The position numbers and the translations under genes are program-made. DNA of 33,176 nt from assembly GCA_902552985.1 (NCBI GenBank), contig CACDII010000008.1, forward strand, positions 1 to 33,176, read 5' to 3'. Below the pieces are notes generated by a model that worked only from the letters and a program-made list of their open reading frames with translations, did no database searches and was not told the DNA's origin. Numbering within the stretch: position 1 is the stretch's first letter; each line of letters starts with the position of its first letter. Shown here in pieces: positions 1 to 6,696 of this stretch. This DNA is from an uncultured Pelagibacteraceae bacterium (GTDB taxonomy: Bacteria > Pseudomonadota > Alphaproteobacteria > Pelagibacterales > Pelagibacteraceae).

Positions 1-912
1 TCCCCAAGGTGAATAAAGTGCTTTTTGAGTTATTATTAATAATATAACTACGACAATTACAAAAAGACCTGAGTAACACATTTTTACGAATACTGATGAA
101 CCTTCAATTACCATTTGAGAAAGGGCAGCTTGTTTCTCCACAGTTTCATTTATTAGATTTAATGTGCTTTTGTTCCATCTTGCAACCAGGTCAATAAACC
201 ATTGTTGGCTTTGAAGATTAAGCTCATATGGAACTGGTCTTTTTAAACCAATCACATTTTTTACTCCTCGTGATAACCAATCTTCATGTTTAATAATGGC
301 TATAACTATCTCAGATATTAGTAACGTTGCTATAGCAAGATAATCTGCTCTAAGACCTAAGGCTACCTTTCCTACAATGTAGGCTAAACCACCTGCAAAA
401 AAAGCGCCAGCAATCCAAGAAATTATAATTGGTAAACCTAAACCACCTAGAAAACCAGTTTTAGCAGGATCAACTGCTTCTATCGAATGGATAGCAGGTT
501 CAGAAACTATTCTTAATATTATTAGACCAAAAATAATTATCAAAGCGATATAAATATTTTTTCTTTTTGATTTCTGAAAATTTTTAATCACATAACGAAT
601 GCTAAAAATAATAAAAACAATTACTAATAAAGAAAGCAACATACCAAATCCTCCAACTTGCCAGGCTTCTCTAACAGGTGGAACTGAAATCAAAACCGCC
701 GCTAAACCTCCTAGCGCTGTATAACCCATAATTCCAAAATTTATTAAACCAGCATATCCCCATTGAACATTTGCACCCATTGTCATAACTGCAGAAATTA
801 AACATAAGTTAAGTATAGAGAATGCTATGTTCCATGACTGAAAAATTCCTACCAATATGATAAGAGCTATCATTATTGCGTAAGCAGTTATTACATTTGC
901 ATACTGCTTCAT
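1..912 (-). CDS. livM: Branched-chain amino acid ABC transporter permease LivM (partial)
   Basis: Reading leftward from the ATG at 912 there are 304 open codons to the window edge, so the C-terminus is missing. The product is a polytopic inner-membrane protein with many hydrophobic segments. The LivM-like stretch GANVQWGYAGLINFG lies about 50 residues in, and KALYSPWG is found at the cut end. By family knowledge LivM pairs with LivH as the membrane pore of a type I importer for branched-chain amino acids or related substrates. The start overlaps the livH stop in an ATGA arrangement at 909-912, which implies translational coupling. It is the last visible gene of the livG-livF-livH-livM operon. 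The true substrate cannot be read from the permease. Family assignment is firm; substrate is uncertain. Confidence 0.9.
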   Translation of the reverse strand, partial: MKQYANVITAYAIMIALIILVGIFQSWNIAFSILNLCLISAVMTMGANVQWGYAGLINFGIMGYTALGGLAAVLISVPPVREAWQVGGFGMLLSLLVIVFIIFSIRYVIKNFQKSKRKNIYIALIIIFGLIILRIVSEPAIHSIEAVDPAKTGFLGGLGLPIIISWIAGAFFAGGLAYIVGKVALGLRADYLAIATLLISEIVIAIIKHEDWLSRGVKNVIGLKRPVPYELNLQSQQWFIDLVARWNKSTLNLINETVEKQAALSQMVIEGSSVFVKMCYSGLFVIVVVILLIITQKALYSPWG

Positions 913-1919
913 AAAACTTTTCCTTTAAAAATACCAGAAGGTCTAAATAATAAAACGATCACCAAAATTGAAAAAGAGACTGCAAATTTATAATCTGTAG
1001 ATAAAAGTTGAATTAATGAATCGGGTTCCATACTTTCTGGAAGTACATAAGTGAAAAATTTTTTATAAGCGTAGGTTAAAAATATTTCTGAAAAAGCAAT
1101 TACATAGCCTCCTAAAAAGGCTCCAAAAGGGTTTCCAATTCCTCCTACAATTGCTGCAGCAAATATTGGCAGCATATTATTAAAATAAGTAAACGGTTTA
1201 AAACTTTTATCTAAACCGTACAAAACTCCACCAATAGTTGCTAAAACTCCCGCAATTATCCAAGTAATCATTACTACACGCTTCGGATCAATTCCTGATA
1301 ACAAAGCCAAATCTTCATTATCAGAATAAGCTCTCATACTTTTTCCAGTTTTAGTTTTATTTAAAAACCAAAATAAAATTGAAACAACAATTATTGTTAT
1401 TATTATTGTTAATACTTGAGTTGATTTAATCGATAGCCCTTCATTTAACCCTGTCATTTCTTTAAACTCATTAGCCTTGATAATAAATCTCTCACCATCA
1501 AAAAATCTTCTATCAAAAGGTCCTATAATTATTCTAACGATGGCTTGAGTTACAAACATCACGCCAATACTGACCATTGCAAGTTGAACTGGAGGGCTTT
1601 TTTTTATCCGATAATAACTGAAAACAAATTTATCAATAATTAACATATAAAAAATCATCATTATTACTGCAAAAGGAATTGTAAGTAACGCTGTTGGCAA
1701 TACACCCAAACTGATTCCAAGTGATTGAAAATACCAAGTAAATAAAACAGCAAACATGGTACCAAAGGACATCATGTCTCCAGTTGCAAAATTTGCGAAT
1801 CTTAAAATTCCATAAATTAGTGTTACAAAAATTGCGCCAAGTGCTAGTTGCGAACCATAAGATAAAGCAGGAACAACAATATAATTTAATAATAATATTA
1901 TAGCGTTTAAAAAATCCAT
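909..1919 (-). CDS. livH: Branched-chain amino acid ABC transporter permease LivH
   Basis: This 336-residue inner-membrane permease is slightly longer than the roughly 290-310 residues usual for LivH. The LivH hallmark FANFATGDMMSFGT lies near residue 40. A cytoplasmic coupling region of the type GGIGNPFGAFLGGYVIAFSE lies in the C-terminal third, where the ATPases dock. A hydrophilic insertion around residues 130-165 (rich in D, R, F and E) probably accounts for the extra length. It is the partner of LivM in the transport channel. The ATG at 1917-1919 directly abuts the livF stop codon (1920-1922), and its own stop overlaps livM, so the operon is tightly coupled. No substrate-binding protein gene lies in the visible part of the operon. 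Confidence 0.93.
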   Translation of the reverse strand: MDFLNAIILLLNYIVVPALSYGSQLALGAIFVTLIYGILRFANFATGDMMSFGTMFAVLFTWYFQSLGISLGVLPTALLTIPFAVIMMIFYMLIIDKFVFSYYRIKKSPPVQLAMVSIGVMFVTQAIVRIIIGPFDRRFFDGERFIIKANEFKEMTGLNEGLSIKSTQVLTIIITIIVVSILFWFLNKTKTGKSMRAYSDNEDLALLSGIDPKRVVMITWIIAGVLATIGGVLYGLDKSFKPFTYFNNMLPIFAAAIVGGIGNPFGAFLGGYVIAFSEIFLTYAYKKFFTYVLPESMEPDSLIQLLSTDYKFAVSFSILVIVLLFRPSGIFKGKVL

Positions 1920-2624
1920 TTATGCTCCTAAAAATGATCTCCTTACCTCAGGGTCATTTAATAATTCTTTTCCAGTTCCTGAAAATTTATTTTCACCAGT
2001 AACTAAAACATAGCCTCTGTCTGAAATACTTAGCGCTTGTTTTGCGTTTTGCTCTACCATTAAAATTGCAACATTTGTTTGTTTTACTTTTACTATGTGA
2101 TCAAATAATTCATCCATTACAATTGGGGAAACACCAGCTGTTGGCTCATCTAACATTAATACTGAAGGTTTAATCATTAATGCTCTTCCTAAAGCTACTT
2201 GTTGTCTTTGACCGCCTGACAATTCCCCAACTAATTGGGCTTGTTTTTCCTCTAAGATTGGAAATAAATCATAAATTTCTTTAATGACTTTGTCTATATT
2301 TTCATTTCTTAAAAAAGCTCCCATTTCTAAATTTTCTCTAACTGTTAGACCTGTAAATACATTTCTAGTTTGTGGTACGAAAGATATTCCCTCTTTTACT
2401 CGATCTTGTGGAGATAAATTTGAGATGTCTTTACCATCAATTTTAACTGTTCCATTTTTTAGATTTAACAAACCTAACATTGCTTTCATTGCAGTAGATT
2501 TTCCAGCTCCATTAGGGCCTAGTATTGCTACTATCTCACCTTTATTAACATCAACGTTACAAGAAGTTATAATATCAGGACCTCCATAACCACCTGTCAT
2601 ATTTTTTCCTTCAAAAAAAGCCAT
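1920..2624 (-). CDS. livF: Branched-chain amino acid ABC transporter ATP-binding protein LivF
   Basis: This 234-residue ABC ATPase has Walker A GPNGAGKST at residues 36-44, signature LSGGQRQQ from 135, and Walker B LMLDEP at 156-161. The length and the C-terminal end (NDPEVRRSFLGA) are those of LivF rather than LivG. It would sit on the cytoplasmic face of the LivHM channel as one of two distinct ATPases powering uptake. The stop abuts livH with no spacer, and the start lies 15 bases after the livG stop with a weak purine-rich stretch (AAAGAG) upstream. Nothing in the sequence looks broken. LivF against LivG is decided by the C-terminal tail and the shorter nucleotide-binding core. Confidence 0.93.
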   Translation of the reverse strand: MAFFEGKNMTGGYGGPDIITSCNVDVNKGEIVAILGPNGAGKSTAMKAMLGLLNLKNGTVKIDGKDISNLSPQDRVKEGISFVPQTRNVFTGLTVRENLEMGAFLRNENIDKVIKEIYDLFPILEEKQAQLVGELSGGQRQQVALGRALMIKPSVLMLDEPTAGVSPIVMDELFDHIVKVKQTNVAILMVEQNAKQALSISDRGYVLVTGENKFSGTGKELLNDPEVRRSFLGA

Positions 2625-2639
2625 TATATACTCTTTATA

Positions 2640-3422
2640 TTAATTTTTTGATCCTCTTCCTAAATAACTTTCAATAACTTTCTCATTTTTTTTCACCTCT
2701 TCAGAAGTTCCTTCAAACAATACTGAACCTTCAGCCATAACGATTACTGGATCACATAAACGACTTATGAAATCTATATCATGTTCAATCATACAAAATG
2801 TATATCCTTTTTCTTTGTTTAATCTTTCAATTGAAGTTCCAATGTCTTTTAACAATGTTCGATTAACTCCTGCTCCAACTTCATCTAATAATACTAATTT
2901 TGCATCAACCATCATAGTTCTTCCAAGTTCTAAAAGTTTTTTTTGTCCACCAGATAGATTTCCTGCTAATTCATTTGCAAGATGTTTTAAATTTAAAAAT
3001 TCTATTACTTCATAAGCTTTTGATCGTACTTGCTCTTCTTCTTTTTTTACTAAACTTGATTTTAATAATGCATTTACAAGATTTTCTCCAGATTGATTTC
3101 CTGGTACCATCATTAAATTTTCAAGAACTGTTAAGTTAGTAAATTCATGTGCAATTTGAAATGTTCTTAATAAGCCTTTTGAAAATAATTCATAAGAAGG
3201 GACGTTAGTAATGTTTTCATCATTAAATAAAACTGTCCCTTTAGATGCTTTTAAATTTCCAGCAATTAAATTAAATAAAGTAGTTTTTCCAGAACCATTT
3301 GGTCCTATAATGCCAGTGATAGATTGTTTTTTAATTTTTAAGGAGCAATTTGATACTGCAGCCAATCCTCCAAAATATTTTGATAAATTTTCTATTTTAA
3401 GAATTAAAGATTCTTCTTTCAT
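2640..3422 (-). CDS. livG: Branched-chain amino acid ABC transporter ATP-binding protein LivG
   Basis: This ABC ATPase has Walker A GPNGSGKTT at residues 40-48, signature LSGGQKK from 156, and a Walker B whose proline is replaced (LLDEVGAG). The tail EEVKKNEKVIESYLGRG is typical of LivG. I place the start at the ATG at 3422 (260 residues). An upstream in-frame GTG at 3446 lies inside the terminator hairpin of the preceding gene and would only add a non-conserved MGFFLYLN. There is no clear ribosome-binding site before 3422. It is the first gene of the livGFHM run, and only about 10 bases separate its start from the T-tract of the upstream terminator. Expression may therefore depend on read-through or on a promoter inside the upstream gene. 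Confidence 0.92.
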   Translation of the reverse strand: MKEESLILKIENLSKYFGGLAAVSNCSLKIKKQSITGIIGPNGSGKTTLFNLIAGNLKASKGTVLFNDENITNVPSYELFSKGLLRTFQIAHEFTNLTVLENLMMVPGNQSGENLVNALLKSSLVKKEEEQVRSKAYEVIEFLNLKHLANELAGNLSGGQKKLLELGRTMMVDAKLVLLDEVGAGVNRTLLKDIGTSIERLNKEKGYTFCMIEHDIDFISRLCDPVIVMAEGSVLFEGTSEEVKKNEKVIESYLGRGSKN

Positions 3423-3431
3423 GTTTAAGTA

Positions 3432-3470
3432 CAAAAAAAAACCCACTAAAAACTAATTTAGTGGGTTTTT
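3432..3470 (-). terminator. Strong intrinsic terminator after the outer-membrane protein gene
   Basis: A perfect 14-bp inverted repeat pairs 3437-3450 (AAAAACCCACTAAA) with 3457-3470 around a 6-base loop. Read on the minus strand it is followed by an uninterrupted run of eight T (3440-3433). It lies 21 bases after the stop of the gene at 3491-4177 and 10 bases before the livG start, so it sits between two genes of the same direction. Confidence 0.9.
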
Positions 3471-3490
3471 AATTTAAAATTTTAAATTAC

Positions 3491-4177
3491 TTAAAACTGT
3501 TTTCCTAATGAAACAGAAATCACAGAGCTATCAAGATCAGCCATACCTTTTGTGCTGTTTGATGTTACCCAAGATACTTGATCATAGTCAGTTTGTGAGT
3601 ACTCTAGTTTTACCATCGTACCAGCATCGCTCACACGTTTTAATCCAATTCCTAAATGAGTACCTTCTAAATCTTTTGATTCAGTAATGTTAGTTGAGCT
3701 TAAAGAAGCACTTTTACCTTCTACTGATGCAAATGCCATTCCAAAGCTAGCATAAACCAAGCTATCACCTACGTTAACACCTGGTTGTATATAGATAGTG
3801 TAATGGTCACTAACTGTACCTTCTGCCGAGTTAGTTCCTGTTGTTGCAGCACCATCTGCTTTTGCTTTTTGAGAACTTTGAGAAATTGATCTTTTATCAA
3901 TATCCGCTTCAAAAGGAATAACGCTTACTCCAATTGCTAAGTTTCCAAAAGGCGCGTCAAAGTTTTTCTCAACAAAGAATGACGGTATAGTAGCAGTATC
4001 ATTGAATGTTTTATTACTATCTACTGATCCATTATTATCGATATCGTCAGATGCAGCAGTATCTAAATCTAGATTTTGTAATTTAATTCCAAAACCAACA
4101 GTTGCTTGCACTTGCGCAGTTCCTAGAGAAAAAAGCGCAATTGTCATCATAGACAATAAAATTTTTTTAATTTTCAT
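3491..4177 (-). CDS. Secreted protein, probable small outer-membrane beta-barrel
   Basis: This 228-residue protein has a clear Sec signal peptide (MKIKKILLSMMTIALFSLG, then a cleavage site after AQVQA at residue 25). The mature chain is rich in S, T, D and G with alternating hydrophobic residues. It ends in phenylalanine (VISVSLGKQF), the usual C-terminal signature of outer-membrane beta-barrels recognised by the BAM machinery. The length fits an 8-10-strand barrel. I do not recognise a named family, and the substrate or function is unknown. AGAGAGAT eight bases before the ATG is a plausible ribosome-binding site. It is a single-gene unit: its own candidate promoter lies upstream, and a strong terminator follows. 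That layout is common for abundant envelope proteins. Confidence 0.7.
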   Translation of the reverse strand: MKIKKILLSMMTIALFSLGTAQVQATVGFGIKLQNLDLDTAASDDIDNNGSVDSNKTFNDTATIPSFFVEKNFDAPFGNLAIGVSVIPFEADIDKRSISQSSQKAKADGAATTGTNSAEGTVSDHYTIYIQPGVNVGDSLVYASFGMAFASVEGKSASLSSTNITESKDLEGTHLGIGLKRVSDAGTMVKLEYSQTDYDQVSWVTSNSTKGMADLDSSVISVSLGKQF

Positions 4178-4213
4178 AATTATCTCTCTTTTAAAAGTTG
4201 CTTTAATAAATAT

Positions 4214-4242
4214 ATGGTAGAAATATATAAGAAATTGCTCAA
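4214..4242 (-). promoter_or_regulatory. Candidate sigma-70-like promoter for the outer-membrane protein gene
   Basis: On the minus strand TTGAGC (4242-4237) is followed after 17 bases by TACCAT (4219-4214), about 37 bases before the ATG at 4177. The matches are 4 of 6 at each box and were found by eye in AT-rich DNA, so this is tentative. Confidence 0.3.
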
Positions 4243-4411
4243 ATTTACATAGATAAATCTAATTATTGGGCAAAAAATTAATTTTTTAACCATGTGTGTC
4301 TTAATTACAACACTAAAAGACCTTATATATTAAGCTTATTTATATAAATTATAGTTTCTTAAATAATTTCTAAATTTTCTAAATTTTTCTGCTGAACACT
4401 AAATATTTCAA

Positions 4412-4444
4412 AAAAGAACCCAAAATACAACTTAAAGTTCTTTT
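4412..4444 (-). terminator. Weak candidate terminator after the methyltransferase gene
   Basis: An 8-bp inverted repeat (AAAAGAAC at 4412-4419 with GTTCTTTT at 4437-4444) encloses a 17-base loop. On the minus strand it ends in a run of six T. It is 50 bases after the stop at 4495. The stem is AT-rich and the loop long, so termination would be inefficient. Confidence 0.35.
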
Positions 4445-4494
4445 ATCCAAATATCCTCTGATGATTCTTTACAACAAGTCTTCATATCTTAGTT

Positions 4495-5202
4495 TTATTT
4501 TTTAAAATTAAAAACTTTTTTTGTTAATTTTTTTATTAATCTTAAATATGGATAAATTATTTTGAAAAAAATATTGTAGTTCCACATTTTTTTATCTGAA
4601 TTAGGTTCATCAAAAAGATCACAAGTTTTATACAATTTTATCAACCCATTCTCTTTAAAATTCATGTATTTTACATATGAAATTTTATCAACATTATTAT
4701 AATAAAATTCTTTCGCTGCATCGTCTATTAAATCATAAACTATGCTATTCCATGTATCTTTTTTTTCTCTAAAAGGGAAACTATCAGTGTCATCTATAAA
4801 TATAGCTCCGTTTTTTTTTAAATATTTAAACCATAAATTTAATAGTTTGGTAACATGAAAATTTTCGTGATAACTGTCAATATAAATCAAATCTACACCT
4901 TTTTCTTTTACTTCCTTAAAATTATTTAAAACATAATCTCTATCTAAGTCATTGCTTTTTAAAAAACTCCAACGTGATGACTGTAACACTTTGCTACAAT
5001 CATCAATATCGACTGAAAATACTTTGCCATTTACTTTTTCAGCAAACCATACAAAAGCTTTAGTGGATGAACCTCTTTCAACTCCAAGTTCAAGTATACT
5101 GGGATTAGTTTTTTCTAATAAAAAATCAGTCATTATTCTTAAATGACTTCCACTTTTAAGTAGTTCTTTGACAGAATTTTCCTGATAGTTAATTTTATTC
5201 AT
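4495..5202 (-). CDS. Class I SAM-dependent methyltransferase (Methyltransf_24-like)
   Basis: This 235-residue protein has the SAM-binding glycine motif ILELGVERGSSTKAF at about residues 35-49. The acidic end of the second strand is KVFSVDIDD, and a motif-II-type stretch DLIYIDSYHENFHVTKLL is followed by GAIFIDDTDSF. This pattern is typical of the TylF/CmcI and Methyltransf_24 group, whose members often modify sugars or small molecules. The acceptor is unknown. The lysine-rich C-terminus (IKKLTKKVFNFKK) may contact membrane or nucleic acid. The start codon lies one base after the stop of the upstream reductase-like gene (TAA, T, ATG), with no ribosome-binding site of its own, so the two are very likely cotranslated. 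No functional link between the two is evident. Confidence 0.75.
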   Translation of the reverse strand: MNKINYQENSVKELLKSGSHLRIMTDFLLEKTNPSILELGVERGSSTKAFVWFAEKVNGKVFSVDIDDCSKVLQSSRWSFLKSNDLDRDYVLNNFKEVKEKGVDLIYIDSYHENFHVTKLLNLWFKYLKKNGAIFIDDTDSFPFREKKDTWNSIVYDLIDDAAKEFYYNNVDKISYVKYMNFKENGLIKLYKTCDLFDEPNSDKKMWNYNIFFKIIYPYLRLIKKLTKKVFNFKK

Positions 5203-5203
5203 A

Positions 5204-5974
5204 TTAATTTTTTTTTAATCTATAAAGAACATCATTTGCTGCGTTATTTAATAATTTATAAAATCCAGATCTTTTTAAATGCTTTAAAGCTTGTTCGTTT
5301 AAACCTCCTGGAGTTTGTGAATTTTTAATTAAAATTTTTAAATCTTTTCTTGAATTTTCAACTGCATCTTCAGACATTGCAAAGAATAATGAAGTAATAT
5401 ATTTTTGTGCATCAATTTTATTTAATCCTTTGCTGGAAAGCCATTTAGAAAGGGTATTTAAATTTTCATAAAATGGTGCCATCATTGCCGTCATACACCA
5501 AAAATTAGTAAATAATTTTTCATTTGATACCTCAACTGTAGTACCTAAATGATCAAAAAAGATTTTTACTTTTTTATTTGCTGGGCAAATCGGAACTGGT
5601 CCTTTTCTTAAAGCAATTGGTGGTAGAGGTAATGCTCTTACTATTTTAGCATTTACTTTTATATATTTTTTAAGTTGAGCAATTCCAATTGTGGAAATAA
5701 AATTTATTATAATTTGGGATGATTTAAATTTTAAATTTTTTAATATTTTGTTACCAACATTCGGTGTAATTGATAAAAAAATCCAGTTTGCTTTATTAAT
5801 AATTTCTTGATTATCCTTTAAAACAACAATCTTCATACTTTTTTTTCTTAACAAATTTGAGATTTTTTTATTTCTTTGAGAAATATATATTTTTTTTATT
5901 TTTAGATTTGACTTTAAGATCCCTAAAATTGTAGCTTTTGCTATCTGTCCAGTTCCAATAAATCCTAGTTTCAT
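5204..5974 (-). CDS. Pyrroline-5-carboxylate reductase-like NAD(P)-binding protein
   Basis: The N-terminus MKLGFIGTGQIAKAT is the Rossmann dinucleotide-binding motif of the ProC superfamily. ISTIGIAQLKKYI and IVRALPLPPIALRKGPVPI follow the ProC layout. The C-terminal dimerisation domain is recognisable, but the usual substrate-binding motif PGGTT reads TPGGLNEQAL here, and several other family residues differ. ProC reduces pyrroline-5-carboxylate to proline. This may be a divergent paralogue with another imine or 2-oxo substrate. I use the ATG at 5974 (256 residues) because the glycine motif follows directly; an in-frame TTG at 5986 would add four residues. It is cotranscribed with the methyltransferase. 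Superfamily is confident, reaction is not. Confidence 0.7.
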   Translation of the reverse strand: MKLGFIGTGQIAKATILGILKSNLKIKKIYISQRNKKISNLLRKKSMKIVVLKDNQEIINKANWIFLSITPNVGNKILKNLKFKSSQIIINFISTIGIAQLKKYIKVNAKIVRALPLPPIALRKGPVPICPANKKVKIFFDHLGTTVEVSNEKLFTNFWCMTAMMAPFYENLNTLSKWLSSKGLNKIDAQKYITSLFFAMSEDAVENSRKDLKILIKNSQTPGGLNEQALKHLKRSGFYKLLNNAANDVLYRLKKN

Positions 5975-6009
5975 TATGAAAAACAATATAAATGGATAAT
6001 AAGAAAGAG

Positions 6010-6061
6010 GATAGTCCTAAAAAACCGGGAGCTAAAGATGGCTAGATAGGACTATCTTTTT
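6010..6061. promoter_or_regulatory. Strong hairpin in the divergent spacer: terminator, attenuator or small RNA end
   Basis: A perfect 10-bp inverted repeat, GATAGTCCTA (6010-6019) with TAGGACTATC (6047-6056), encloses a 27-base loop. On the plus strand it is followed by TTTTT (6057-6061). A/G bases before the stem can extend the pairing with this T run. The loop is GC-rich compared with its surroundings (it contains CCGGGAGC) and holds a tiny frame, GGGAG then ATG GCT AGA TAG at 6038-6049. The hairpin lies between the divergent starts at 5974 and 6124. On the plus strand it resembles an intrinsic terminator upstream of the DUF2805-glutaredoxin genes. On the minus strand it would fall in the leader of the reductase-like gene. 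Confidence 0.6.
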
Positions 6062-6123
6062 GTAATATATCAGGAGCTTAATAAAATTGCATTAATCATT
6101 TTTTTAAAAAACGATAATAACTT

Positions 6124-6420
6124 ATGAAAAAATCCAAATATCCAGTTACCCGCGTCAAAAATTCTGAGCCGGATTTAAATAGTCCAGATTGGGTTATTTG
6201 GGCCGCCTGGGCCGATAGAGTTACCTTTGAAGAAATAAAAAAGAAAACAGGGAAATCTGAAAATGAAGTAATTAAAATAATGAGAAGATCTTTGAAAAAA
6301 AATTCATTTAAACTTTGGAGAAAAAGAGTGAAAAATAAGAGCATAAAACATCAAAAAAAATTTAAAGTTGAAAGAAAAGAAATAAGAAGAAAAATTAAAA
6401 AAAGTGATTATATTATTTAG
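6124..6420 (+). CDS. DUF2805 / TIGR03643 family protein
   Basis: This small basic protein (98 residues) matches by recall the TIGR03643/DUF2805 pattern. WVIWAAWADRVTFEEIKKKTG is followed by an ENEVIKIMRRSLKKNSFKLWRKRV stretch, which resembles a helix-turn-helix-like segment. The arginine/lysine-rich tail (residues 60-98) suggests nucleic-acid contact. The family function is unknown to me. The gene is followed three bases later by the glutaredoxin start, so the two form a short operon. The start at 6124 is chosen because the family-like core begins some 20 residues in and nothing similar precedes it. No strong ribosome-binding site is visible. Confidence 0.75.
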   Translation: MKKSKYPVTRVKNSEPDLNSPDWVIWAAWADRVTFEEIKKKTGKSENEVIKIMRRSLKKNSFKLWRKRVKNKSIKHQKKFKVERKEIRRKIKKSDYII

Positions 6421-6423
6421 GCT

Positions 6424-6696
6424 ATGAAAGATGTTACTGTTTACATGGGACCTAGATGCAATTTTTGTGATGCAGCAAAAAGATTGTTACAGAGAAATAA
6501 TATTCCATATAAAGAAATTAATATAGCTTTAGAAGAAGGAAAAAGAGAAGAAATGTTAATAAAGTCAAGTGGAAGACAAACTATACCTCAAATATTTTTT
6601 GATGATTATCATGTTGGTGGTTACAAAGAACTAAGAGAAATAGAAAAAAAAGGAGAGCTTGGCAATCTTTTAAAAAAAGCTAGATCTGAGGAATAG
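6424..6696 (+). CDS. grxC: Glutaredoxin (class I, GrxC-like)
   Basis: This 90-residue thioredoxin-fold protein has the dithiol active site CNFC at residues 12-15, the cis-proline stretch RQTIPQIFF and the glutathione-site VGGYKEL. It would reduce protein disulfides or glutathione mixed disulfides in the cytoplasm. The active site replaces the usual CPYC, but both cysteines are present, so dithiol chemistry is possible. It follows the DUF2805 gene with only GCT between stop and start, so translation is probably coupled. Its 3' end overlaps the oppositely oriented GST-like gene by 17 bases, leaving no room for its own terminator. It could alternatively be a GrxA/GrxC-type paralogue of another name. 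Confidence 0.93.
   Translation: MKDVTVYMGPRCNFCDAAKRLLQRNNIPYKEINIALEEGKREEMLIKSSGRQTIPQIFFDDYHVGGYKELREIEKKGELGNLLKKARSEE

Larger units (their letters stand above)
4178..4494. other. Longest non-coding stretch in the window (317 bases)
   Basis: This gap lies between the methyltransferase stop and the outer-membrane protein start, both on the minus strand. The right part carries a weak inverted repeat that could terminate the methyltransferase transcript. The left part carries the candidate promoter and leader of the outer-membrane protein gene. The middle (about 4260-4400) is very AT-rich with a low-complexity palindrome at 4272-4287. I see no tRNA, no riboswitch I recognise, and no open frame longer than about a dozen codons with a start. 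Confidence 0.6.

Noticed and set aside
3423..3446. Upstream GTG start for livG at 3446
   Set aside because: It lies inside the stem of the preceding terminator and adds only MGFFLYLN, which has no match to the LivG N-terminus; the ATG at 3422 is better.
4272..4287. 16-bp palindrome AAAAAATTAATTTTTT
   Set aside because: It is low-complexity A/T sequence in a very AT-rich gap and is expected by chance; there is no GC core for a terminator.
4178..4494. Riboswitch or small RNA gene in the longest gap
   Set aside because: No compact stem set or known riboswitch core was visible on either strand; only a weak inverted repeat and a candidate promoter were found.
6096..6344. Minus-strand reading frame opposite the DUF2805 gene
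   Set aside because: The plus-strand frame encodes a recognisable DUF2805 protein; the opposite frame is an F/L-rich shadow.
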